The notes under the pieces were generated by a model. That model was not told the origin of the DNA, did not search any database, and worked only from the letters and a program-made list of their open reading frames with translations. Of a stretch of DNA of 64,000 nt, positions 11,222 through 20,859 are shown one piece after another. Source of the stretch: Rebecca billardiae RCC1528 (lineage: Eukaryota > Haptophyta); contig OZ251230.1 of the NCBI GenBank assembly GCA_965240325.2, forward strand, positions 1,922,001-1,986,000, written 5' to 3'. How positions within the stretch are numbered: the stretch's first letter is position 1; every line of letters starts with the position of its first letter. The translations under genes and the position numbers were made by a program.

Positions 11222-11470
11222 TTGAAACGGCCGGCCGCTTTTACTGGAAAGCGCCCGCCGCTCCGCGCCAGCGCGGAGCTCGTCAGAAAAGGCGGGGTCT
11301 CAACCCGCCAGCCCGAGGCGGTAGCACCCCCCCCCTGCACCGGAAGTCCGGGGGCGCCAGCCCCCGGACCCACAGCGGGGGGTCCGGGGGGCCTCCCCCG
11401 GGGCCCCGCCGGCCCGAGGCGAAGAAATTTTTTGGCCCTTTTTGGCGCGCTTTCCTACCGGAACAGAACA
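11222..11470 (+). repeat. Cluster of GC snap-back hairpins
   Basis: Stems include gctccgcg-cca-gcgcggagc (about 11262-11280) and gtccgggggc-gcca-gcccccggac (about 11347-11370). They are followed by a gaagaaattttttggccctt block that resembles gaagaataatttgggccatt at about 26516-26535. This looks like a dispersed repeat carrying strong secondary structure rather than a terminator, as no gene ends here. Confidence 0.55.
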
Positions 11471-12241
11471 GCATCGCCGAAGGCGCGCGCCCAAGACGAT
11501 GGCGGCGCTGGATTCCGCCCCGCGGCCCCCGGCCGCCCGGCCAAGCCGTGCGTTGTGCGCGTACGTGCAACAGAGAGCGCTGGTGGGCTGGCAGCGCGCT
11601 GGCACGCCATGTGTCTTCGTGCTACGGTCCGTGCTCAATCCAACCGCGACGGCAGGCAGACGCGGTGGCGCGGCGTCCGCGCCGCTCCCGGCCGTTGCGG
11701 GCTTGGTCAGCCCAGAGCGCACCGGTTGCGCTCGCCACGCGGTGGCATGGCAGTGGCCGAGCTTGGGCCGGGCTGGGGCGTCTGCTTGGGTGGGCACTTT
11801 GCGAGCAGCGACGCGCCGACCACCCTAGGCAGGGTGCCGCTCATGAATACCGAGTCGGCGGCCGAGTCCCTGGCAGGGGCGACGATTGCGGTCGCCAGTC
11901 CGCGGACGGCACGGTGGGCCGCGCCGACACGAGGCAGGTGCGGTGGCCCCTGGGCAGGCGCATATCGTGAGGTGGTGGATACGTGATGAAGACTACTATG
12001 ATATGAAGGTCACTCCCTGCGCCGCAGGCGCGCTCTCCAGAGTTCTGGTACCACTTGCTACACTGTGACAGCCACGGCCCGGGCCCGCGGCGCGCGCCTG
12101 CGCGAAGCACCCAACCATGGGCCTGCTGAAGTCGGGGTGCCTGCACCCCGCCCCCTGCGGCTGCAGCCTGCCAGCCTAGAGCTTGAGCAGGTTGCACCCC
12201 CCCCCCCCTGCAGCCCATCAGCCCTTCGAGCAGGGTGCACC

Positions 12242-13040
12242 TACCCCCTACAGAAGGACATGGGGGGGGGGCTTCAACATGACCGCAGTATTAGTATTAC
12301 CAAGGCCGTCCCGTCGTATCCCCAAACAAACCTTTTGCCTGGTTCTGAAACCTTTCCGGACCGCCAAACCGGCCGCACGATGGCGGATTCGGCATGGCGG
12401 TCCGGAAAGGCTCCAGAACCATGGCCAAAGGTTTGCCGATCCAAACACGCCGCTTGGGGAGAGCGACGCCCTGGGGGTCAAGCCTACACGGAAAATCGAG
12501 AACACACGAGATGCCCATGTACTTGAGGTGACGTTGAGCGCCCGGTGTGGGAGCTCACTGCTGCCGCGGGGCCGCCAGCCGACGCGCACGGTGCAGTCGT
12601 GACCGAGTGATGAACAGGTCAAGGTGTAGTGAGAGGTGCAGTTTCAGACGCATCGTGATCCACTCACGGTGGGCATCACGTCGGACCGTTGGCCGCCTGC
12701 GGCACCGGGACGCGGACGCAGGGGCGAAGGCCGTGGCGTGCGGAGCGGAGCACGTTGGCGAGCGCCGAGCGACACCGAACTTCAACTTTTACCGCGACGC
12801 GAGTCGGCCTTGTTGTGGCCACGCAGCTCGCACGGACAAACATAACTACAAGATTCGGGCGGGCGAAGCTACCCTCCAAGTCTGAACTCCAGGAATTTCT
12901 AGCCTAAATCGCGGCGCGATTCGTCGTCGCCGAAACACATGGCTGACCATTTCAGCACCAGAATGTTTCCGCGTCCGCGACGCAGCCTTGCACTACGCTG
13001 AGATGCCCCCGCGCCGTTCTAGATTCCCGAGATTGTGGAA
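12242..13040 (-). repeat. Repeat unit A-C, uninterrupted inverted copy
   Basis: 12242-12597 matches block C (8668-9085) and 12598-13040 matches block A (7258-7715), both in reverse orientation and directly adjacent. This is the empty site showing that 7720-8667 is an insertion. It also lacks the 78-bp tandem duplication seen in the other copy. Confidence 0.85.
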
Positions 13041-13042
13041 CG

Positions 13043-13510
13043 GTGGGCATCACGTCGGACCGTTGGTCGCTTGCGCCTTGCGGCACCGGGACCGGCGGAC
13101 GCAGGGGCGAAGGCCGTCGCGTGCGGAGCGGAGTGCGGGAGTGGCGAGCGAGCCCGGAGCGACGACCGAACCCGAGTCGGCGACCGGTCCCGATTATTTT
13201 AGCCACGCGAGGTCGCAAAAGATCCATCCACTGATCCAGGAAGGAGATATATACCTCGCACGGACAAACTGAAACATGACTACAGGATTCGGGCGGGCGA
13301 CTCAGCTACCCTCCAACCAATCAGAAAGCACATTTCAGTACGGTCTGAACTACGGGGATTGCTGGTTGAAATCGGCACGATTCGTCGTCGCCGAAACACA
13401 TGGCTTATGACCATTAGTCAGAACCAGATTGTTTCGTATCCCGCCGCGTCCGACGCAACCTTGCACTACGCTGAGATACCCCCGCGCTGTTCTAGATTCC
13501 CGAGATTGTG
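13043..13510 (-). repeat. Diverged tandem copy of block A
   Basis: It starts gtgggcatcacgtcggaccg, as at 12671, and ends at gttctagattcccgagattg, as at 13014-13033. In between are many substitutions and indels (about 75-80% identity). It lies immediately after the better conserved copy, so it is an older tandem duplication. Confidence 0.75.
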
Positions 13511-13529
13511 GAATGTCAACTCAATGTGG

Positions 13530-13760
13530 GAGATGCACACTCACTATAGTCACTATTCTAATAAGCCGTCTCATGAATTTTGATGCGATTGTATGCGGGA
13601 TTAACGCGGGGTGCCGTGAACTGTTCAAACCCGAACGAAACACGGCAAGCGGGTACGGTGTGCGCCCCCGGACCTCAAGGGTGGGCTCGGGCGCTTTCAG
13701 CGCCCGAGCGTTTCGGCGTCCGAAACATTTCAGGATCCGAATTCAACGTCACACAACGGG
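13530..13760 (-). repeat. Dispersed repeat with internal GC hairpin, copy 2
   Basis: Reverse complement of 3158-3360, including the gggctcgggcgct-ttc-agcgcccgagc stem at about 13682-13708. The two copies bracket the 3.4-13.5 kb repeat-rich interval in opposite orientation. Confidence 0.75.
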
Positions 13761-14158
13761 CTTACAAAATACCACTGGGGGCGAAACACAGTCGTCGCCA
13801 CCCCTGCTCCTCACTCAGACGGAATGTGTCCGGTGAGTGGAGAACACTGCCGCGAGAAGTTTGAATCCGGGAATGCGGGTAATCTGTCGACACATCTCGT
13901 ATTCTTTCAATAAGGCTAAAAATTCCCCTTTATAACGGGCTCCGGGTGATCAGTCATCAGACTGGCGGCCGAAGCCTCCAGCCCTACCCTGGCCAGCCCC
14001 CCGAACCAACCACCAGGCACCACCCTCACCCAACCTCAAACCACTGACATTCCGGCCTTTTTTTCATACCAGCTCCCAGACACTTTCCGTTTGAGGAGCC
14101 GGGGTCGCGACGGGGCTCCGCACTGGCGCTTTCGCCCCCAGTGGTATTTTGTAAGCCC
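13757..14158. mobile_element. Short element with ~29-bp terminal inverted repeats
   Basis: 13757-13786 (gggcttacaaaataccactg...) is the reverse complement of 14130-14158, giving a 402-bp unit with matched ends. This is the size and shape of a MITE. No target duplication was resolved. It contains a segment (about 13925-14012) also found at 39064-39150. No transposase. Confidence 0.5.
13925..14012 (+). repeat. Dispersed ~90-bp repeat, copy 1
   Basis: It shares with 39064-39150 the blocks cccctttat-acgggctcc and gactggcggccgaagcctcc, followed by agccctaccctggccagccc. Same orientation, 25 kb apart. Function unknown. Confidence 0.75.
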
Positions 14159-14690
14159 CTTGGTCCAACGGCAAAGCGCGACGCCGATGGCGGCTTCGCC
14201 GCCGCATGGGCGGGCGATGGCCGTTGCCCGCATAAAACGTGCGTCGGAGGCACGGAAGCGGGCAGATGGCGCGTCGCACGCGTCGTGGAACTCGGTTGCG
14301 ACGCTCGCCAGCCTCAGCGCGCGCGGCGAAGCCACGTGGCCATGGGCGCCCAGCGTGCAGGCGGCACGGTCACGCCGCTCGGCCGCAGCGACCGGCCTCG
14401 CACGCGTCCTTGCCGCGCGAAAGGGCATCCCAGCTGCGGTCATTCGACTTGTGCGTCAGGAGCAGTGTGCCAGCTAGCCGACGCGCACGCGCCGCGAGCT
14501 GCACGGCGTGCGCAAACGTAGCCCGCCGAGCGTGCGCCGATGCGGCACAGCGGGAGAGGGCCCCGATCCGAAGGCGACTCTCGTCAGAGGCCCTCCGTAG
14601 CTTCGTGATCGCGTTTGTCCAGCTGGCTCAACGCTCCCCGGCGGCGGGCCGGCGGCGACGACAAGTCTGTCGCGGCGCGGCTGCAGTACC

Positions 14691-16274
14691 ATGCTGTGGC
14701 GTTATGTCGCCCTCCTCGCCAGTGCTCTGTGCACCCTGGTGCGGGCGCGTACGCCGTCGTGCCTCGTCGTCGGCGCAGGGCCTGCCGGCCTTTCCTGTGC
14801 GCGAGCCCTCCTCTCGCACGGCGTGGACGCACGCGTTCTCGAGGCGAGCAGTCGCGTGGGCGGCCGCGTGCGCACGCAGCACTTGAGCGCGCATGGCCTC
14901 TGCGAGCTCGGCACAACTTGGATGCACGGCACCGCAGGCAATCGTGCGTGGGAGCTGGCGTGCGAATTTGGTCTCCTGGAAGAGTCGAGCTCGTCGGCTG
15001 GCGCAGCCATGGATCGTGCGTACGCGCTCGCTGACGAGCTTTGGCTGCGCGATGATGGCCGAGCTGTGGACATGGCCGCAGTCGCCGCCGCCCGGCGGGT
15101 GTTTCAGGAGGCGATCTCGACGTGCGAAGATGGTGATGCTGGCACGGCATCAGTTGGCGAGCACGTGCTGGCGGCGTGGGCGCGTGAACTCGATGAACTT
15201 GTCGTCACTCATGGCGATGCAGACCTCCTCAGTGCCATCCTGCAATGGGAGTGGCGCATGCAGTGCATGGTGGACGGCTGCGCATGCCTGAATGACGAGG
15301 GTGCCGCCGCATTTGCCCAGTACGCCGACGTGCCAGGTCCTGATCTGCGCATGCCATTGGGCTTCTCCAGCCTCACAGATCGGCTTGCACAGCCTCTCCT
15401 GGAGGCGGGGCGCCTGCAACTCGAAAGCCCAGTCCTCAGCGTGTACTGGGGCACATCCACCTCCAAAACTGACCCAGGCTCGGAGCCCCCGTCGGGAAGC
15501 GGTGCCGTGCGCGTTCAACTGGCCTCCGGTGAGTGGCGTGCGGCAGACGCGGTCGTTCTCTCGGTGCCTCTCCCAGCTCTGAACCGGATTGCCATCGAGC
15601 CCCCGCCACCACAGGCGCACATGCAGGCGCGTCAACAGCTCGAGCTCGGAGCAGTAGAGAAGCTCTTTGTGCGGCTGGAGCGATGCTCAGACGCTGGCGG
15701 GAGCGATGCTCCGCCGCCCAAGCTCATCAAGCTGCTCTGGCTGTGCCCCGATGATGAGCGCTGGGCGGTGGCAGACACCAGCACTCGAGTCGGTGACGTT
15801 GGCACACGCACGAGTTGGGCGCGCTCGCTGAATCGCTTGCGCTGGGAGGCTGGGATGCACCCACACTCGGTTGTGGGCTGGCTCACTGGCGACCACGCGC
15901 GCGCGGCTGCTCGCCTGTCCGACACCGAGCTCAAGCAGGAGCTCACGCAGGAGCTGCGTCCATTCTGGGACCAGCTCGGCTGGCAACCAGCCAGCGCCAC
16001 ATGCACGACCTTCTCTGCAGACCCCTTCATCGGAGGTGCGTACACGTTCCCGCGCGTGGGCGCTCTGGCGCCAGGCGTGGCAGAGGCGCTCGCCTCACCA
16101 CTCTATGCGCACGGAGACTGCACATCGGGGGCTGCAGGCAAGCCAGCTGCTCCACCCAGTGTGCTCTTCTGTGGCGAGGCCACCTCAGCTGAGCACTTTG
16201 GCACGGTGCACGGCGCGATTGCATCTGGCGAACGTGAGGCTACACGGCTGCTTGCCTCATGGGGGCTGCTGTGA
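14691..16274 (+). CDS. Flavin-containing amine oxidase (polyamine/monoamine oxidase family)
   Basis: A 527-aa single-exon FAD-dependent amine oxidase; the likely reaction is oxidative deamination of a polyamine or monoamine with H2O2 release. The N terminus is hydrophobic ([17 protein letters not shown]) and probably a secretory signal. The dinucleotide motif [15 protein letters not shown] spans residues 27-41, followed by [14 protein letters not shown] (49-62), the GG-R signature of the family. LGTTWMHG (73-80) follows. The C-terminal FAD-closing segment [19 protein letters not shown] with its SGxxxA helix is the pattern seen in spermine/polyamine oxidases and LSD1-type domains. No SWIRM or Tower insert is present. 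The ATG at 14691 is the first in frame. Substrate specificity cannot be read. The stop is followed at once by a TA microsatellite. Confidence 0.88.
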   Translation: MLWRYVALLASALCTLVRARTPSCLVVGAGPAGLSCARALLSHGVDARVLEASSRVGGRVRTQHLSAHGLCELGTTWMHGTAGNRAWELACEFGLLEESSSSAGAAMDRAYALADELWLRDDGRAVDMAAVAAARRVFQEAISTCEDGDAGTASVGEHVLAAWARELDELVVTHGDADLLSAILQWEWRMQCMVDGCACLNDEGAAAFAQYADVPGPDLRMPLGFSSLTDRLAQPLLEAGRLQLESPVLSVYWGTSTSKTDPGSEPPSGSGAVRVQLASGEWRAADAVVLSVPLPALNRIAIEPPPPQAHMQARQQLELGAVEKLFVRLERCSDAGGSDAPPPKLIKLLWLCPDDERWAVADTSTRVGDVGTRTSWARSLNRLRWEAGMHPHSVVGWLTGDHARAAARLSDTELKQELTQELRPFWDQLGWQPASATCTTFSADPFIGGAYTFPRVGALAPGVAEALASPLYAHGDCTSGAAGKPAAPPSVLFCGEATSAEHFGTVHGAIASGEREATRLLASWGLL

Positions 16275-16303
16275 TATTATAACTATATATATGTATATAT
16301 ATA

Positions 16304-16388
<85 letters not shown>
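16275..16388. repeat. (TA)n microsatellite
   Basis: Roughly 110 bp of nearly pure TA with occasional G starts directly after the amine oxidase stop codon. Open frames across it (Ile-Tyr repeats) are artefacts. Confidence 0.95.
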
Positions 16389-16390
<2 letters not shown>

Positions 16391-16747
16391 GTCGCTTTTT
16401 TTGGCTTCGGCGCACGGAGCGCCGATCTCGTCAACGAGCGGCCATCGTGAAAGCGCGCGAAAGCTGCGTTTGCGGGGGCTCGCGCTGCCGCGGTCGTGCG
16501 ACGCGGGCGAAGGGCGCGCGGCCCCTGGCGCTGGTCGGCGGTGACGAGGACACCCAGGTGCGCCATCTCGCGCGCCGCCACGCCCGCCTCTCCGCGTCTG
16601 CCTCGCGCACACGCCGGCGCTGCAGCTGCTCGCGCCGTGGGCGGTCGCTGCACTGCCGAGCTGCTCGGCCAGCGGGTCGGGCGCGGCAGAGCGCTGCTTG
16701 ACTCAGACGCACGCAGTCTGAGTCGCTCGTCTTGCGCACTAGGCTAA

Positions 16748-17005
16748 TTAATTGCCCGCCACCTTGATCAGCACCTGGCGGCGGCGGTCCTGGCCGATGC
16801 GCTGTGACGGCTGAGGCACCTGGCCCAAGAGCAGCGGGTTGTTGCAGCTCGGGCAGAGCGCTCGCACCGCCATCTGCGGAGACAGCACCTGCTCATTCGC
16901 GTCGCGCACGGTGTCGCAGTCCTCGCCGCTGCTGCACTGCCTCCGCGTCGCCGTCGACCGAGTTGAGGACATAGGAGGAGCTCGCGCTCGGCCGTCGAGG
17001 AGCAA
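16748..17005 (-). CDS. Possible small protein or terminal exon with a CPSC motif
   Basis: An 85-codon minus-strand frame ends LCPSCNNPLLLGQVPQP...RRRQVLIKVAGN then stop. The last ~55 residues have balanced composition and a CxxC, unlike surrounding noise frames, and could be a terminal exon or a decayed fragment of a zinc-ribbon-like protein. The start is not convincing and no upstream exon was found. Function unknown. Confidence 0.27.
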   Translation of the reverse strand: MLLDGRARAPPMSSTRSTATRRQCSSGEDCDTVRDANEQVLSPQMAVRALCPSCNNPLLLGQVPQPSQRIGQDRRRQVLIKVAGN

Positions 17006-17139
17006 GCTCGCGTGCTCGAGCTCGCCCTTCCGAGCGGGGCCGCGTATGCTCTGCAGCGCGGCGCGGTGCGCGCGGTGCGCGGCCTGCGAGGCGACAGACA
17101 GGCTGCGCGCTCGGGGAGGCTGTGAGGGCGATCAGCCGA

Positions 17140-18234
17140 CAGCGGATATCCCACTGCAACAGATAGGATCTCAGATCCTATGGCATAGGAATAGGATGAG
17201 TTCACCAGAGCGCCAGCGCCTCAGTTCTGCACATACGATCATCGGTGTTGCTATATCGTACACACAACTCCACCGGCTGTCGACTCACACCATCTCCGCC
17301 TGCCGCCACTGCCACGGCGGTCGCGCGCGCGCGCGCGCGACCGCGCGCGCGCGCGCGATCCTGTGCCATAGGATCCGCGCCAGGGACGGCTACACAGGAT
17401 CGGCATGACAGCGTCAGTTGCTCGCCCCTGGCAGCCGAGCGGCGACCCTGGGCACGGACGGCGCAGGCGAGTGCTCGCACCGGATGCCCGCGCTGACGCC
17501 CGCACCGCCGCCCACTTGCTGCCCGTGGCACACCGATTCTGGGGCGGAGCGAAGAGAGGGCAACCGCCATCGTGCGTGCGGCCACGGACCTCCCACGATG
17601 GTGGCGGCCGTCCTTGTGAACCACGAGCCCACGAATCCAAGAGCGTGCGGGTCGAGCGGCGCATAAATCGACTGCGGCACACGCATGGCGTGTCTACAGG
17701 TGCGATACCATCCACGCACGCGACATGGCAAGATGTTCCGGCTACCTCCGAGGCTTGCTCTACATGCGCGCCGATGCTCGATCGCAACCACCTGACGACG
17801 CGAGCGACCGCGCAGCCCCGGCGTGACGTACAATGCCATGCTTGGCGAGGACCAAAACGCATTGTGATTGAACCTCGTACGGCTCCGGTCGAACACAGTG
17901 AACCACGATGTGTGAGCATCAAGCTGGGTATCATCTACAAGTGCCACACTGCCGCCGTGGAGTCGCAAGGCGGCAACGACCGCGACGGCTTCACGCGCTC
18001 CATCCGTGGAGCCCAAAACATGCGGTGGTGGTCGAAAATCACAACAAGTTCGCTCTGGCGGATGGTGGCGACACTACTACCGACCCCTAGGTGCAGTCGT
18101 ACCGTTCCGTAACATGAGAAAATGTCGTCTGCTGAGTCGTCCCTGGGGCCCGATCCTATCAATCACCTACTTGCTGGCCATAGGATTGAATCCTATGGCG
18201 GGATACCAGGATCGACGCAGTGGGATATCCGCTG
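17140..18234. mobile_element. ~1.1-kb element with 18-bp perfect terminal inverted repeats
   Basis: 17140-17157 (cagcggatatcccactgc) is exactly repeated in reverse at 18217-18234. Inside each end lie imperfect palindromes built on atcctatggc/gccataggat. Frames of 235 codons (+) and 200 codons (-) overlap inside and show no known motif. Size and ends suggest a non-autonomous DNA element. A target duplication was not recognised. It lies 81 bp from element B copy 2. Confidence 0.55.
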
Positions 18235-18315
18235 ATATGAGTCGTACTTTGGAGTCATCAGACGATATATATCACGCTCGTCATGCATCCGAAATCCAGA
18301 TATCCGCCTCCGAAC

Positions 18316-19255
18316 GGCTCCAGCTGACACGGTCACTCACCAGTGACCCTATGGGGGGGGGGTGCATTCAGACGAACCCCTGGGAGCCAGAGGGCGATGA
18401 GGGTACCAATCGAAAGATCTCCGGGGCGGCGGACGAAGTAACGTAGTCCTCATCGAAGTAATCGACGTCTTCTCACGCCTCGACGTGTTTGAACGCGTCA
18501 TGGAGGACTCCATCGTGCTGAACTTTTTTTTGGCCTCCCGGACCGGTCTCCCGCACGATGGAGTCCGCGGAGCGGGCGAGGAGATGAGACGTCATGGAGG
18601 CCTTGATCCGGGCGCAGCCGCTGGTTGGCCGCGGCACCCTGTCGCGCTCGCGCCCCGGGTGCACCTTCGTGCACTGAGAGTCACCGACGGGCGAGAAGCT
18701 GCTCGTCGACTCGAGCAAGCTGCGCGCTGTCCGCGTCGAGCTGCTCGCGCCGGCGGCCGCGCCTTGAGCTCGCGGCGGTGCGGGCGTGCGCGTGAGCTTG
18801 TCGGCGTCGAGCTGCTCGCGCCCCGGGCCGCGCCGTCAGCTCGTACTGGCGCGGGCATGCGCACGAGCTCGTGCTTGGCTGCAGCTCCTCAGAGGACTGC
18901 CACAGCTGGCTGCTCAGAGCTTGTTCGCGAGCGCGCCACGAGGTGCGGCGGCCTGCGCCGCAGCGGTCAATGCGTTGCTCGATCCTGCACTGCGCTGCGT
19001 CTTGACTCGCGAGGGAGGCGCCGATATCGGGGCTGTGTGCAATGCGTTTTGGCCGCTCGGCGCAGAGCCGACGCCGCACGACGCAGCCCTCAGCCAACAC
19101 CAGCGAACACGGTCTGCTATGCGAATTCTGGCGAGTTGGGGCCTTATTGAGGCGTATTTGGTCCTTCGATCGGCTGGGGGGAGACCCCCCCAGACCCCCC
19201 CCCCCAGAGAGTCTGAATGCACCCCTGCTGGACGTCCCGGACAGTGACCGGAGCC
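18316..19255 (+). mobile_element. Non-autonomous TIR element B, copy 2 (940 bp)
   Basis: About 97-98% identical to 7720-8667 in opposite orientation. It begins ggctcc and ends ggagcc. gaac lies immediately outside both ends (18312-18315 and 19256-19259), a probable 4-bp target-site duplication. The right end is 36 bp from the stop codon of the amino acid transporter, so it probably lies in that gene's 3' UTR. The same Leu/Ala-rich frame as in copy 1 is intact here (18786-19247, +). Confidence 0.87.
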
Positions 19256-19291
19256 GAACATCACTATACTGACTACTGTGACGACATCAGC

Positions 19292-20725
19292 CTAGTCAGC
19301 ATAGCATAGTCGGCTGTTGCCGTTGCCAGCCTGGCTCAAGGGAGCATAGTGCAACTGCTTGTGGGTCACCACAGCTCCCTCGCACACCAACACTTGGACG
19401 GTTGTGGCCACAGCGACCAGACTGCCGACGACCAGCATGGCCACAGCTGGCAGCATGTCCCATGCTGCACGCATGGCAGAGGACCTGTTACCAAACCAGG
19501 CAGCAGATGGGTAGTGTCGGGAGCGCGCCTTGATCCACATGGCAGGAGGCAGCACGTATGACAGCAGAGCAGCACCCACACCACCAGTGAGGGACATGAC
19601 GAAGCCTAGCCGTACTCGTAGAAGCACAGGCAAGCACATGGCTCCAAAGATGGGTAGAGTGAGGAGCAAGTGCCTCCTAGTCGAGTTGGCGTGTGCTGGG
19701 GCAAAGTCGGCGCGGTGTGAGAAGGCCAGCTCGTTACACACGTGTCGAAGGACCATGAACGAGCCGGGTAGAGTGAGCAGCAGCATGCATGTGTACGCAA
19801 CGCGCATCACGAGGATCCACTGGCCGGCAGGGTAGTCATTGAGCAAATTGTCTGAGACGGCAGCTCCAAACGTGAGATGGCCAGCGATGGCGAATATAAC
19901 TGTGCATACGAGAGAGATGCCGATCCCGTAGCTGCTCAGACGTGACCATCGCGATAGGCACGCACGTTCAAGCGAGTCGAACAGGAGGAATGCAGTCCCG
20001 TTGTTGGTGAATGCGAATGCAATTGTGCCAAACGCAGAGCCCAGTCCACCAGAGACTAGCGGTGGTGTCCCGTGCGGGAAGGCGGTCGCGTGGTGTACCG
20101 CAGCTTGCAGGTACTGTGCGCCGACAAAAAGAGCGAGGGCGGAGACGAGAGCAGCCTTGAGCCATGATGCGTGCACCAACTGCCCCACGTCTCTCTTGAG
20201 GCAAAGTACGAGCAACGCAGGAGCAGTCGCGAGCAAGCAGCCGGCGTGCACAGCGCGCGGGTGCATGCCCACAGACGGCCACAGCTGTGCGGCTGCGTGA
20301 GATGCGGAATCCGTCAAGACGACCAGGAAGGAGACGCAGCAGCCGTACTCGAACACGAGCAGGCAGCAGGCAGCTGTGTAGTAGCCCCGTCGGCCAAAGC
20401 ATTTTTCACATGCACGCTCGTATGTGTGCGCGTGCACTGCGACTCCGGCGCCGACCTGTAGCTGCAAGGAGTAGTGCGCCATGACGGATGCGATCAGCAT
20501 CAAGGCGAGCCCGGCCCCAAAGCCAGCGCGCTTCAGCGTGTATGGCACGCCGATGATGCCAGTTCCGATCACGGAATTCACAAAGACGACCACCATGCGC
20601 AGCATGGATCTATGAGCTGGCCCGGATGGCAAGGGATCAGGGGCAGTCGACGTTGTGGGCCCGTCGTCTGCAGCCACCGCGGCCAATGGCACCACGTCAC
20701 CCGCGCCCTCGTCGGCATGCGGCAT
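19292..20725 (-). CDS. Amino acid transporter, AAAP/SLC38-like
   Basis: A 477-aa polytopic membrane protein of the amino acid/auxin permease family. The first transmembrane segment carries FVNSVIGTGIIGVPYTLKRA (about residues 48-67), the family signature equivalent to the unwound TM1 that holds substrate in SLC38 transporters. About eleven hydrophobic segments follow. AFTNNGTAFLLFDSLERA near the middle also fits family topology. The N-terminal ~40 residues are hydrophilic and cytosolic. By relationship it would import or exchange neutral amino acids, coupled to Na+ or H+, which I cannot tell. Single exon. A foldback repeat starts 135 bp upstream of the ATG and element B copy 2 lies 36 bp past the stop. 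Confidence 0.88.
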   Translation of the reverse strand: MPHADEGAGDVVPLAAVAADDGPTTSTAPDPLPSGPAHRSMLRMVVVFVNSVIGTGIIGVPYTLKRAGFGAGLALMLIASVMAHYSLQLQVGAGVAVHAHTYERACEKCFGRRGYYTAACCLLVFEYGCCVSFLVVLTDSASHAAAQLWPSVGMHPRAVHAGCLLATAPALLVLCLKRDVGQLVHASWLKAALVSALALFVGAQYLQAAVHHATAFPHGTPPLVSGGLGSAFGTIAFAFTNNGTAFLLFDSLERACLSRWSRLSSYGIGISLVCTVIFAIAGHLTFGAAVSDNLLNDYPAGQWILVMRVAYTCMLLLTLPGSFMVLRHVCNELAFSHRADFAPAHANSTRRHLLLTLPIFGAMCLPVLLRVRLGFVMSLTGGVGAALLSYVLPPAMWIKARSRHYPSAAWFGNRSSAMRAAWDMLPAVAMLVVGSLVAVATTVQVLVCEGAVVTHKQLHYAPLSQAGNGNSRLCYAD

Positions 20726-20859
20726 GGTGCCCAGTGGGCCCGCGGCACGGGCCTGAACGGGGCGGTGAGTGAACCGAAGCTGACAATGATGCTTCGCACC
20801 GGCGAGCCGAGCTCATGAAGATCCCAAGGTTGGAAGATGCTGAGAAGATCCCGCCAGAG

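Larger units (their letters stand above)
9998..12241. other. Gene-free stretch with hairpins and a few small frames
   Basis: I find no supportable gene in these 2.2 kb. A small frame at 10710-10943 (+) encodes a 77-aa Cys/His-containing peptide (ICFCREH ... HHEHHCSKC) that could be a fragment of a zinc-binding protein, but it has no context. 11222-11470 contains several GC snap-back hairpins, separately noted. The rest shows only Arg/Ala/Gly-rich noise frames. Confidence 0.5.

Noticed and set aside
16240-16653. Frames with Ile-Tyr repeats
   Set aside because: They are the translated TA microsatellite.
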